Positions 34,701-46,400 of a stretch of DNA of 64,000 nucleotides are shown here, piece by piece. The stretch's first letter is position 1. Every line of letters starts with the position of its first letter. The notes below the pieces were generated by a model. The model was not told where the DNA came from. It searched no databases and saw only the letters and a program-made list of their open reading frames with translations. The position numbers and the translations under genes were made by a program. Source of the stretch: Desmodesmus armatus (lineage: Eukaryota > Chlorophyta > Chlorophyceae > Sphaeropleales > Scenedesmaceae); assembly GCA_007449985.2 (NCBI GenBank), contig VIIQ02000565.1, forward strand, positions 496,001 through 560,000. Reading direction: 5' to 3'.

Positions 34701-35443
34701 ACTTTCAACTAATCCCTACCCTAACAGGTGCAGTGACTGTCAGTGTGGGAGTGGTGGTGTCAACACCTGCTGTTATGCTCTAAAGCATGCAAACCACAGT
34801 TTCAGACAGTCAGCACACTGTTTCAGTGCCGTGCCCTGATCAGGCGCGCTCCAATGGAGCGATTCTTGGTGTATGCAACAATCAGCTTGGCAACAGTGCC
34901 ACCAAAGATGCAAGCAACATCTGCCTCATGCTTGTGAGCTGCATATACACGATTCAGCACTGCTGCAACTTGTGCAGTCATTGACATGTCACTGGCAGTG
35001 TTTCCTGCAGTAGCGCTCCCTGAACTCTGCTGAAGTCCTGGAATCAAAAATCAAAATAAATCAAACGAAATAAAATGAAATAAATAAAATAATCAAAGGA
35101 CTCACCTGGCCACGCTCAGGACATCGCATACATCAACCGGCACAAGGCTGCCAGTACACCCTAGCAACAGATCGTGGTTCACTCTTGTTGACCACTCGTT
35201 GCTGCTGCAGGCTGGATCCCAACCTGCTTCAAGCCTGTGGACGCGTCAGGGCAGCGGCTTACAGGGCCCAAGGTCTCCCGCAATGGCAAGCCCTGGAACC
35301 AGGGGCGTCAGTTCTTCAGCAGCTTCAAGCAGGGAGATGACAGCAGTTTCATATGGGCTGATGGAGTGCGGGCAATGGAGTCGGAGGCACAGGATAGCTT
35401 TAGAGAGTCTATGGGGGGTGGCATGTTCTACGGCATGTTCTGA
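31082..35443 (+). CDS. Unknown protein with an acidic central region, 7 exons
   Basis: Exons 31082-31157, 31561-31903, 32418-32572, 33546-33679, 33766-33822, 33923-34139, 35211-35443; phases agree, about 404 residues. The N-terminus is basic (MRRARGDLL..RQRRRAA), followed by Ala and Gln runs and a strongly acidic Glu/Asp/Tyr stretch. A compact C-terminal half begins PGGPDWDIVVGGPVG and includes RHILYGAPLANCPKLLSRIF and GWIPTCFKPVD, ending SMGGGMFYGMF. I do not recognise the family. The intron after exon 5 must start with GC (CAG then GCGAAG) to keep phase, or an indel is present. Introns 2 and 3 and the 3' flank hold copies of adjacent exon edges. An upstream start cannot be excluded. Confidence 0.7.
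32041..32175 (+). repeat. Copy of the exon 2 3' edge in intron 2
   Basis: About 130 bases match the end of exon 2 and its flank (around 31835-31945), including the GAGGGGTCAGGGAGTGAG block and the following CAG-rich stretch. The donor GT of this copy is altered. Confidence 0.65.
32930..33545 (+). repeat. Copies of the exon 4 acceptor and 5' edge in intron 3
   Basis: Blocks ending TGCTCTGCAG plus the first bases of exon 4 occur near 33231-33300 and 33390-33445, with a more diverged block near 32945-32990. The spacing to the true acceptor at 33545 is about 150 bases. The 33390 copy keeps the acceptor and the GGTCCAGACTGGGAC coding stretch but is interrupted downstream. Confidence 0.75.
33067..33128. 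repeat. AT-rich ATTGATATTAT repeat tract
   Basis: A short low-complexity block of ATTGATATTAT-like units, unusual in this GC-rich region, inside intron 3 of the unknown gene. Confidence 0.7.
34436..34722. mobile_element. Short terminal-inverted-repeat element (MITE-like) in an intron
   Basis: A perfect 27-base inverted repeat bounds the element, at 34436-34462 (AGGGTAGGGATTAGTTGAAA and on) and 34696-34722. The total length is 287 bases. The inside is G-rich and holds two direct copies of CCCAGGGGTGGGGGCATT. It encodes nothing, so any movement would depend on a transposase elsewhere. A target-site duplication is not clear. It lies in intron 6 of the unknown acidic protein gene. Confidence 0.75.
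35041..35101. repeat. A-rich low-complexity tract
   Basis: About 60 bases of AAATAAAATAAATC-type sequence in the same intron, without further structure. Confidence 0.7.
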
Positions 35444-35454
35444 GAGCCTTGGTT

Positions 35455-35880
35455 TCAATGGGTTTTGTGGCATGACAGCCACAACAGCAAGCCCTGGAAC
35501 CAGGGGCGTCAGTTCTTCAGCAGCTTCAAGCAGGGAGATGACAGCAGCTTCAAGGGGTGCGGGCAATGGAGCCGGAGGCACAGGGAGCTTTAAAGAGTCT
35601 ATGGGGGGCTTCCATGGCATGTTCATGCTCTGAGAGCCTTGGTTCAACGGGTTTTCTGGGGAGGTTGTTACAAGTGGGTACTTTCACCTCTGAGCGGTTT
35701 TGTGGCATGACAGCCACAACAGCAAGCTCTGGAACCAGGGGCTTCAGTACTTCAGCAGCTGCAAGCAGGGAGATGACAGCAGCTGCATATGGGCTGATGG
35801 GGTGCAGGGTATGAAGCCTACAGCACAGGAGAGTTTTAGGGAGTCTATGGCGGATGGCTTGTATGTCATGTTCATGTTTT
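35455..35880 (+). repeat. Two tandem copies of the terminal exon beyond the stop codon
   Basis: About 35460-35635 and 35700-35880 repeat the end of exon 7 (NGKPWNQGRQFFSSFKQGDD region through the stop). Each copy keeps a stop near its own end. A smaller fragment follows near 35940-36030. None has an obvious acceptor, so they probably sit in the 3' untranslated region. Confidence 0.75.
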
Positions 35881-37577
35881 GAATACCTTGGGTTGTGTCT
35901 GTGTGTGATGGGGAAAGTCCATGGACTGACAAAAGCCTGTTAGGGGTAGATGGGGTGGGGCTATCATCCGTAAGCACAGGAGAGCTTCAGCGAGTCTATG
36001 GGTGGGGGCTTCTACGGCGTTTATGTTGTCAATACTGGGTTTCAGGGTGTTCTCAAAACTGGGTTTCAGGGTCCTTTGTGTTGTGACAGCAGCTCCTTGT
36101 GGCTTGATAGGTGAGGGCCAGGGCACATTCGTCGAAAGTCACATGACGTTGTTGTCGAGTTGTCCAGCACACCGGGTGTGCATTATCCACTTTCAGCAGC
36201 CCTCGTGAGCCCTATCTGCACACGTTGAGGCATCCAGCATAGTGCTTCACCACCAATTGTCATACCTAATGTGCTGTCATTGGCAGGAGGCATGTGGCAT
36301 GCATCAGCAAGTTCTTGAGAGGTGCAATACATGCACGGCAGGGGTACTAATACACTAACTAGTTGGTGTATCAGTATCCCTGATGCACGGCTGACATGAT
36401 AACTGCAGGAGGAGGTCCGTATGACGCAGGATGGGTCTTGCTTTTTGACATTTTTCCACAGTTGACTGATTTGGTGGCAGGACACGGGCAGCGGCTGTCC
36501 CAGATGTTGTGTCAAAATTGAGTTGCCATGCAGCGCATGCTGCACAGTTGTTGTTTGAATTCCCTTGCCAGTGTGAAGTACCAAGCTTCTCCCTTGGGCA
36601 CAGCCTGTTGCTGTCACAAGTCTGGCATGACAAGCGTGTAATTGCAAGCATTGACCAGTGGGGGTGTATCTTAGCATAATCCAGCCATATCAAGATTTCA
36701 AGTAATGTTTTCAATGCAAGTGCTGGCCCAGCATACGGTATGCTGTGGAGCTGCTGTAGGCCTGTGATGCTGCACACTGCTTTGAGATAGTTGGGCGTTA
36801 ATGGAGACTGGCCATTGCCTGATGTTGGTCGGCAAGAGTTTGTCAGCAGCGGAAGCAGGGAAACGGGATGTATCTCAGCACGAGTCAGCCAAGACATGCT
36901 TTCAAATCATGCTCTCAATGCAAGTGCTGGGTAGGCTGTGTAGCTGCTGTCAGTCTGTGATGCTGCACACTGCTTTGATATATATTGTCAGGGGTCATGA
37001 CATGGAGACTGGCCATTGCCTGGGGTTGGTCAGCAGGAGGCACACGAAGGTAAGGGTCTATGTTGGCATGCTTCCAGCTATTGTACGCCAAAATGCTGGG
37101 TGTGGCTCCACAAGCAAGCGCGGTGTGAGCATTCAGATCAGCTTGTGATCAATGGCGACTTGGTGCACACACACACCGCCCATTGCATCAGTCCAGAGCA
37201 CCAGTGCTGCAGGTATCAGCCTGAAACATTCAGCGATGTAGTTTGAGAGCCTGTGCGTTCAGCACGGCTCTTGAAGTAACCGGTTAAACCCTTCCAGCGC
37301 TCTTCCTCCTTGCAGCGCACCATCACGTGTACAGCTTCAACGTTTGATGTTCGGAATGGTGTGAGTCTTGTGATAGTCTCTGTGCCCTGACCAGCACTAG
37401 GAGAACGATCAGCTCGATTACGGTTGCTTTGCATCTGAAACGAATCGTTTGCAAGAACTTGTTCCGCTCTGCAAAAAGTTGTCACGTCGCGTGCTATGGT
37501 TGCGGCATTGCTCAGGACAGGTACACCCCCGTGCGATGATGGTCTGATTCTTCTTCTGGTTCTTGCCTCGTGCTGAG
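35881..37577. other. Intergenic region with tandem repeats
   Basis: Two diverged units of about 210-230 bases lie near 36640-36850 and 36860-37040, sharing TGCTGCACACTGCTTTGA and GGAGACTGGCCATTGCCTG. A TGTAA at 36637-36641 could end the upstream gene. The last 300 bases hold a weak minus-strand coding candidate. Confidence 0.5.
37216..37485 (-). CDS. Hypothetical small protein or first exon
   Basis: An 89-codon frame includes an internal ATG at about 37437. The stretch ETITRLTPFRTSNVEAVHVM..KEEERWKGLTGYF is not low complexity, unlike most spurious frames here. It lies head-to-head with the TKL kinase start, so it could be the first exon of a divergent gene. No downstream exon or family match was found. 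Confidence 0.3.
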   Translation of the reverse strand: MTTFCRAEQVLANDSFQMQSNRNRADRSPSAGQGTETITRLTPFRTSNVEAVHVMVRCKEEERWKGLTGYFKSRAERTGSQTTSLNVSG

Positions 37578-40500
37578 ATGGCAGCTGTCCATGGGCAGTT
37601 CACACTCCCTCTGCTTGCCTTCCAGCATCACGTCGGGCAGTTGTACATCGACCCGGCCAGCATACAGTTTGCCAAGGGCCTTGGGCAGTCAGACCTCTGC
37701 ATTATCGAGCAGGGCGGTTGCAGCGAACAAATGGCAAGCCAGTCAACATAGTATGCAAGGTGTTTCGTCCCTTTGTGGTTCAGACCCCAGCAGACTTCAG
37801 GGAGCTGCTGCTGGAGGCCAGCAAGCTGCACCGCCTGCAACACCCGTGAGTACGATTGCTGTGTGCTTCGAGTGGCCAAACGCTGGTGCTCGAGGTGCAG
37901 TTCCTATCGTTTGCAAAGATACAAGGAAAGGCAGCATGAGCCAGCTGCATCACATAGTCTGCCAGAGGCGAGGTTGTTGCTGGCAACAGCAGCATGACTG
38001 TTCACTTTGCCAGTGTCGCCCTGTGCTGCTGAAGCAGCCGTGCTGGTGCCACTATGAAGCTTTCTTGCACCTTTGTGCATGTATCCACCCCCGATCGCAT
38101 GTCTGCCATCACATACAGTGCTGGCTTCATTTGAATTGTCCTAGGGTTGTTGAGACGCTGCCTGGTGGTTGCTGTGGGTGTGTCTCCTGCAGGAACATTA
38201 CACGCTTCCTAGGGCTGGGCTGCTTTGCTCATGGCTCGCTGGCAGAGGTGCGGGAGTCCATGTTCATGGTGGAAGAGTATGTGGGCGAGCGCACACTGCG
38301 CAAACTCATCAGGTAGGCAGTTACCCTGTGGCGGCCGGGCAGGGTCAGCACAACAGCAGCAGCTGATTGATACACAACACAGCTGGTCATGGGGGCACAG
38401 GAGTAATGGCATACAGCAAGTATGCTACGCCCCGATCTGGTTTGGGTGCACTCTGGTTCTGGTGTAGTTAGCTGCACATGGCGGTGCTGCAGGCAGTTGG
38501 CCAGCCGAGCAGCTGTCTCATTTGCCAGGCTGTCATCAGCTGGGCAATCTTGATGCCTCATGAGGCTGATGGATAGGCAGCTGAAGCTCGGGTGGATAAA
38601 TATTACTGTTCAAGTCCAGCCAGCTCCTTTTTGTACCGCTCCTTGATCCCTGCTTCTGAACCCTGCCTCCGAACCCTGCCCCTGAACCCTGCAGTGAACA
38701 ATCCCGCTGCCGCCACAAGAACATCTACGACATGCGATCTGCGCTGCGCTGGGCCGGGCAGATCGCGTCTGCGCTGTCAGCCCTGCACGAGCAGCAGCCG
38801 CCGTACGTCCACAACGACGTCAAGGCAGACAACGTGTTCCTCACGGATGCACCGAGGTTTTTGGACGTGGAGGATGCAAAGCTGGGGGACCTGAAGCCAC
38901 ACAGGTGGGGGTGGAGGTTTAGGGTCCAGGGTATAGGGTTTAGGAGGTTTTGGTGTGACAGCAGCTTTGTTATGGTCTTGGACGTGGAGGATGCCAAGCT
39001 GGGCGACCTGAAACCACACAGGTGAGAAAACTGTGTGACAGGACGGCAAGGCTTCAGGCAAGGGCAATAAGCTGGGGCTGGGGCTGGATATGAGCATTGG
39101 AGGGGGGCAATTGGAGCAGTGGTGAGAGAGCTGAGGGTTGTGTAGTGGCTGCGCTGTGCTGGCATTGTGTCTAGTACTCAGTGTGTGCACCAAGGTTTTT
39201 GGACGTGGAGGATGCAAAGCTGGGGGACCTGAAACCACACAGGTGGGGGTTGGGACTTTTGGTGCAACAGCAGCTTTGAAATATTCAAGAATGATACATT
39301 CAGGAATGAGTGCTTCGTGCGTCCACTCAGACGCATGAAGCGCCTGAGTGGAGACAGCCTTTTGTCAGTGTCCTGTGTGCTAGACTGGCACGGCGTCTCC
39401 TGCGCAGCCGACCTGGCCGCATGGTGAGTGTTTAAAATCATGCACTGCTGGTGCATGGCAGCGTTCAGCAGTGCAGAATTTTTGGCAAACCATGCGGGTT
39501 GGTGATTGACCTTGTGCATATTTTGTTCGTGTGTGCAGGCATGTCTACGACCACCACCCCAGCACGTTGTCGTGCCACCAGCAGCAGCAGCGCCTGCAGT
39601 CCCCCAAAGCGCCCCTCCCCAGCAGCTTGCAGCAGCCCCGCTACACCCTGGAGCGTATCAGCAACTGCAGCAGCAGCGCGGACGGCGAGCGCAGGCTGTC
39701 GTGGTCCAGCGCAACTAGCAGCACAGCAGTGGAGCAAGCTCCGCCGCCTGCGCGTGCTGCAGCTGCAGGCGGGGCGCTCATGCCGCCGCATGAGCAGCCG
39801 CAGCAGCCAGCGTTCAAGACTGCGGTGCGCTGGGCTGCAGCTGCCGAAGGCGACAGCTGGTCGTCTGTGTGCAGTACGGCAGCTGGCGTGACAGACCACA
39901 GCACAGCAGCAGCTGCGCCAGCAGCCGCAGATGCTGCATGCGCAGCAGATGCAGCAGCAGATACAGCTGTACCCCAAGGTGCGCAGGAAGATACACAGGG
40001 CGGTGTGACGAGGGCCGCAGCCTCCCAGTACCCATTGCTGTGCGCAGCTCTCATGCGGCGCGTGGCAGCAGCTGCCCTACAAACTGGAACCCAGGCATGG
40101 CTGGGCAAAACCACGCAGCGGCTGACACAGCAGGAGGAGCAACAGCAGGTTCTGCTGCAGCAGCGGCAGCGGAACCAGACTCTCCGGGTACTATTCTGCT
40201 AGCAGCCGCTGCAGTTTCAGCAGCGCGTCGCTCAACAGCAGCAGCTCTGTGGGTGTTGCAGACGCGTCCAGCTGCCCCAGCTCTGCCCCACCCAACCCCT
40301 GCAGCCTTGCTGCAGAGCTTTCGGCAGCCGATGCCGCCGCCGACGCTGCTGCCGCTGGCAGTGCTGGTGCAGCAGCAGCAGAGGATGGCGGGGAGGAAAG
40401 CAGCAGGGCGGCATCTGGTGGCCTACTACTGCCCTGCGGCAGCGTAGCGAGGCAGGGCTGGTGTGCCTGAGTGACAGCGCTAGCAGCACTGGAGGGGGTG

Positions 40501-43494
40501 CAGGGGAGGGGCGTGGCAAGTCTGGACGCGGGATCAGCCTTGCAGCAGATGCGGATGCCGAGGACAACTCCCCAATTGCTGCTGATGCTGTGGTCAAGGG
40601 TGGCCTTGCTGCTGCTGGTGTGCTGTCAGGCCATGAGCAGCAGCAGCGCGGGCGGCGTGGCGCCCTTGCCATGGGCGCCCTCGCGACTGCTCTTGCGAAT
40701 GCACACCCGCCCAAGCAGCAGGATGGGGATGGGGATGTCGACCCCACCAGCATCTGCAGCAAGTTGGGGCCCGATGTCGCCCCTCAGGACCCGGCGTCAC
40801 CGCAGAAGCAGCGGCTGCTGCTGGGCGGGCTGCTGAGCTACAAGCGCAGCAAGTCATCCCCTCTGGAAGATGACGGGGTCAGTCACCCGCACATGCAGCT
40901 CGCGCGGTCGGCGCCGGATGTGGTGCATGCTGCTGATGTAGACGGGGAGGAGGTCCAGCACGGGGCGCTGCTGATGCCTCTGCAGCTCTCAGAGCCGACC
41001 GGGCTCTGTAGCCTGCAGTCTGCAGGAAGCAGCGGCAGCGGCGACGACAGCTACAAAGCGGCAGCAGTGCGGCGCAAGGGCAGCTGCAGCACTGTTATTG
41101 AAGCAGCGATGGGGATGGGGACGGCAGCCACCGGCTTGCAGAGCAGGGTGTGGCGGGTGCGCCGCGGCAGCTGCAGCTGCAGCACGCGCATACGATGCCT
41201 CCGAGCAGCGGCAGTGCCGGCAGCTGTGTCTACTACGGCTGGGAGCTGCTGCCCAGTGGGGCGGCCAGCCCATGTGGTGCTGTGCACAGCTCTATGCTGG
41301 ATCTGTTTGCTGACGTGGCTGGGGATGACATAATCACCAGCAGGTGGGTGGGGAGGGCTGGCTTCATGCAGCAGTGACACAAGCTCATACTTCAAATAGC
41401 CATCCTTGCTTTGTTGCTCCTTGCCTTTCTTGCATCCGCTGCCGGTAGCTCTCATGCAGTGCATCTGGAAGCTGGGCTGCTTTGGTTGTTGCTGCAACCG
41501 TATTATCTTCTAGTCTGACAGCCGACTGTCCCTGTCTCGATGTCCTGCAGGCGGTACCGGGATTCCTGTCACTACACGTTGGTCCCAGGGAGCTTCGTGC
41601 AGCAGCGGTCGCCCCTGAGCGTCTCAGCAGCACCCATGGCTCGCAGCAGCAGCGCTGGCTGGGAAGCCAACATTCCTGCAGGGACGATCAGCATCAGCAG
41701 CAGCGGCAGCAGCCAGGTTGCAGCCTCAGCAGGCAGCAAGTGGACCGCAACGACCCTGCTGGCACTGCAGCAGCAGCAGCAACAGGGTGCAGAGGGGTTG
41801 GAGCGAGGTTCGGGCATCGGCAAGGGCTTTGCGCCAACTGCGATAGAGTCGAAGCAGCACGGCAGTAACAGCGCGTTTGCGGCACTGACAGCGATCGACT
41901 GCATCGCGGAGGAAGGCAGTAGCATCGCCACGGACAGTTGCGCCCCGAGCAGGGAGAGTAGCGCGCATGGCGGGCCTCACTTCTACAGTGGCCTCAGCAG
42001 TGGCGAGGTGCTGTCTAGCAAGGGCTCGCTGCAGAACGGACCGCAGTCCCCACACCAGCAGGGTCAGGCAGGGTCCCTGGTGACTGCCGGCAGCTTGAGC
42101 AAGGCACTGGGGCTGTCCCTGCTGCGCCAGCGTAGCAGCAACTCGTCCCTTGCAGCCCGCAGCGGCAGCGGGGGGCTGTCTTGCGAGGACCGGCAGTCTA
42201 GCCTGGGCACCTGCAGTAGCCCTCCTGCCTCTCCTAAGGACGGCAGCAGTGGCAGTCCCGATGCCATAATGCATGGTAGCCCCCAGGCGAGCGGCAGCCC
42301 TGGACAGCAGCAGCTGCTGCACCTGCTTGTGACTGCGTCCGCCGGCAGCACAGGCAGCCCGGTGGTGTCGGAGAGGGCGGGTCAGCTGGGGGAGCAGTGC
42401 TCGCTTGGGCAGTTGCCCTCACAGCAGCAGCAGGACGGCTGCAGTGTGGGGTTGCAGTGTGGGGTGTCAGCTGGGGTTCAGTCTGCTGCTGTGCAAGCAG
42501 CGCCAGCAGCGCCAGCAGCTTCGCCTCCTGTGAAGAAGGTTCGGTTCTCGCTGGCTCGGCCCTCCGGCACGACTGCAAGCCGTGACTTTGGGCTCCTGTA
42601 TGCGGCACCCGAGCTTGTCAGGGGAGAGAGGTGGGTGGTGGTCTGGGGCTTGGGTGGGCGCCGCTTGACTTTGAAGGGGATGTGCTCATCGTCTGCGCAA
42701 CACTTGGGCTGGTTGTGAACAGCCCAGCTCTTGTGGTTGGTGGAGCAAGATACTGTGTTGGTTCTTCTACATGCTGAGTTCAGTTTGTGCAGCTTGGGTG
42801 GGATGTATTGGGGTTGAGAGTTGAAGCCCACATGCGCTGCGTCCACATCGTTGTGGGGGTGTCAGGTGCTTGTCATGGCATTCAGCAAAGCATTGTGCAA
42901 AATTCAGCACTGCCCTGTTTCTGAATCCCCCTTTGCTGTGTCCACCCACCTCCAACAAACTCCCGCAGGCCGACCGAGAAGGTGGACGTCTTTGCCTTCG
43001 GCGTGCTCCTGTACGAGCTGCTGTCCCGCCGCCTGATCGCCTCCTCTGTCGCCGAGGTGTGCGCGCGCAACAACAGCAGCAAGCGCGGCAGCAGGCGCAC
43101 GCCCAAGCACCAGCAGCACGCAGCGGACCCCCCTGCGGGGTCCGGGGGTGCGGACGACAGCCTGGACTCGAACGATGGCTCCTGCACGCCTGTGGAGTCT
43201 CCACCGCCGGAGCACCAGCTGCTGCTGACGTATGCGCAGCTGGTGGCTGGAGGGTACCGGCCGCCGATGCTGCCGCATTTCCCGGAGCCTGTGCGGCAGC
43301 TGATCAGCAAGTGCTGGGCCAGCGAGCCGCATGAGAGGCCGCGCATGTGTGAGGTCTTGCAGGAGCTGCAGGCTTGGCAGAAGAACCGTCAGCTGGCGTC
43401 AGCACTGAACGTGTTTGTGCTGGCGCTGGCTGACATGGGGTATGTTGCTGGCAGGGCTGACAAGCAGCCGACCTGTGGCTGCGTTATCAGCTAG
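37578..43494 (+). CDS. TKL-type protein kinase with a huge activation-segment insertion
   Basis: Exons 37578-37845, 38193-38312, 38695-38904, 39331-39423, 39539-41343, 41551-42630 and 42969-43494, about 1,367 residues if two frame breaks are ignored. Kinase parts seen: VNIVCKVFRP (beta-3 Lys), LHRLQHPNITRFLG, MFMVEEYVGERTL, HNDVKADNVFL (HRD as HND, catalytic Asp kept), AKLGDLKPH (DFG as DLK). Then roughly 980 Ser/Gln/Ala-rich residues precede YAAPELVRGE, EKVDVFAFGVLLYELL and CWASEPHERPRMCEVLQEL, which place it among TKL kinases. No glycine loop is recognisable. One base is missing near the GGG at 37712-37714, and exon 5 (1,805 bases) is out of phase by one, with frame changes near 40.2-40.5 and 41.14 kb. 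It may be weakly active or a pseudokinase. Confidence 0.75.
38972..39245 (+). repeat. Two copies of the kinase exon 3 3' edge with donors
   Basis: About 38975-39022 and 39190-39242 repeat the LDVEDAKLGDLKPHR end of exon 3 followed by a GT donor, inside intron 3. Unlike many other copies they encode nearly the same residues as the real exon. Confidence 0.8.
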
Positions 43495-46400
43495 GTTGGA
43501 AGGCATGCTGGCTGGCTGGGGAGGGTGTGCTGCGTGTTGGGGTGTGAGGAGGGTGTTGCACTGTTATGCAGTACCTTTGTTTGCTGTCAGGCTGGTGTGA
43601 TGTCTGCAGTGTGTTCTGTGGTGTATGTAATTCAAGCCGGGCTGTCGTGGGCACACACATGCTGCCCTTTGCCTGGTCTTTGGTTGTCTTCAGCGTGCGC
43701 TATGATTTGGTGGTGCACTGGTACCCCTCAGCTGTACGGGAACTCCCCCGCTTGTGCGCTGTTTGTCCTCAGCTGTGGGATCTCCCGCCTGGGCACGTTG
43801 TTGGTATGTTGAGGTCGATGCACTTGTCAGTGATTGGAGGCTCACGGGTCCCTTGTCCTCTGCGGTATCTCGTTTTCATGCTGTGGCTGACTTGCAGCAC
43901 CTGGCACTCTGTGCAGGGGTGCCACATCTTGCTGGCTGCTGCTTTGGCCCAGCAGCAACCGGCAGCTGCTGCACAGCATGTGTCAGTTGTTGACGATCTT
44001 GGGACGATGGTGGTGAAGGCAGTAGTGCCGATGGCACCTGACATTCTCACGGCAAGCTTGTCGGCTGCTGTGTCTATTGGGTGCTGCCTGCTGCCAGTTG
44101 CATCTTTGTTTCTTTCTTTGACTGGGGTGACTTGCTTCTGGTGAATGTGTGGGGTGCAGCCTGCATGTGCTATTGGAAGGCGCGCATGACGTGCTGGTGT
44201 GTTGCTCTTTCTCCGTTTGAATATTGCCGTCCAGCTGCATTCCAGCTGCAAGTGGTGTGTGTCATGTACCAACAGGCGGGGCCTCTATCGCCCGGCGCAT
44301 GTGACTGCTTGTGATGTGCTGTGCTGTGCTGTGCTGTGCTGTGCTGTGTGTGCGGGATTTGAGTTGCTGAAGCATGGATGGAGCAGGACGGGGGTGTTGC
44401 AGTTTGCTGTCAGGCCGGGTATTCAAGCCACGTCCCTCCCTCTGCCCATGTATGGTCGTGTATCTATGGCTCTTTGCGGTCACTTACACTACCATCGCTG
44501 CAGCTTGTGGGGTCTTGCATGTTGTGTTGATCGCATTCGTTGGTTGCGCGGAGGTGGCAGCATCCCTCACCAGGATGCAGGGTCTTGCAGGGGTGATGCT
44601 TGGCCTGTGAAGTGCAGGCGGTTGCTGACCGTGTATGCTTCGACCATGTGCAAGGCAATCCAGCGCAAGCTGCACGCTCGCGGTCTATGACGGGTTTTGT
44701 CATGCAACACCAGCCAATGCTGCTGGTGCTGGCACCACTGCTGAGCTTTCTGCTGTGATGCATGCACCGTGACAGCTGCGGCCAGTTACCGCTGTTGATG
44801 CTGGTGGGTTGTGATGGTGCAGCAAGCGGCTATGTGGGGTGCGTGCTGATGTTCCTGTACACAAAGCAGGTGTGTTGACGTGTGGATTGTGTGTGTTCCT
44901 GTTCTTTTTGCAAGCCATGTGACGCAGGGTTGTGTGTGTTCTTACGTCTGCATTACATACTCATTCAGTTGCCGCACATGGATGCACAGTCAGTCGTCGG
45001 CTGGTGTGTGTTATGCATGGACGTGCAAGCCAGCCCGCCGACCTTGTACCAGTATGCTTGGGCAGGTGTGCAGGCAGCCCCCTTTGGGGGGCATCCCCTG
45101 CCTGTTTCTGTTCCTGTTTGTGTCTGTGTCCTCACTCTGGACACCAACCTTCTATGTTTGGCTCATGCACATTGTCGATTCCAGTACAGTACTGCTCACC
45201 TCTTGCTGGCTGCAATCTGTAGTGCCAGACCAGGCGGTACCGCACGGTACCTCCGTACTGGTGCTGCTGCGCCCGTTACCGCCCGTTACCGTCGTATTGG
45301 TACTGCTGTGGCTCAGTTGGCGCAGAGGCTGGGCCCTTTGATCTTGCTGCGGAGCAAGTGAGGGCTGCCTGCAGTACGCGCACAGGGTATCAATTCTGAG
45401 GCTTTGTCATGCTTTGGGCCCTTTCGATCGGCTCTTGGCAATGGGTACATGCGGGACTTGTCTGCTGTTCTTGTTTGCTGTGTGGGCGCTTTGGCAGCGG
45501 CGGGTGGTCAGTGGTGTGCTGGCAAGCTACAGCCAAGCCGCCGTTGCATCTCTGTCTGTCTATTTATCTGCTGTGTGTTCGTGGCCTTTCTTTTCTCTGC
45601 TTGGTTGGTGGCTGTTGGGCTGTGGGCTTTTCTCCTCTCTGCTTGGTGGCTGTTGAGCTGTGCTGGCACTCCTGCCAGGTCACGTCGTGCTGACATGCGC
45701 TGTGTTTCTCCAGTTGTGTGTTGATGTATCAAGAGTAGTTCGCAGATCCTGTGCAACAGATCTTTTTGCTGAGGGCAATGCAGCAGGCAACGTGCTTGAC
45801 GCGTGTTGATGCTGTGTGGAACTCTTTCTGGTCTGCAAGGTTGGGTCAGTCCAACCTGTTGGCCTGCTTACATGGGATTGGAGAGGTGTCCGGTCTGTGC
45901 ACATGTGGGGGTGCCTGCAAGGGCATCTGCCAGCCCAGCAATGCGGCTGGGGGATGGGGGTTGCCCGATTTAACGGCGTTGCTTCACCCCCTGTCTCGTG
46001 TTGCAGTGTTGGTTGGTGTCTGAGCAGGCACAGTGTCAACCCGTGTGCACACGTGGAACTTTATATTAGGGTGGCACCAACAGTACTGTACGATGTTGCT
46101 AGGGGATGTCTGGCCTGAGCTGCATGTGCAGCTCATAGCGCACAATTCCACGCAAGCCCGATTGGCCGTCGGCAGCCAAGTGCAGGTGGGGTAGTCGATT
46201 GTTTTGTGGGTTTGTGCAAGTGTTGAGCGTGTGGCCTGCAGCTTCCATGCACTGCGGTGGATTTGGGTTTCCCGGCTCAGAGCCGTCTGTGTGCACTGCA
46301 GTTGGCGTTCCCACTCCCTGCAGCATTATGATCGCACTCATGCTACCTACTGCCTCGAGTCGCATCAAACCCTTTGCAGCTGTGCTTTGTACATGCTCAG

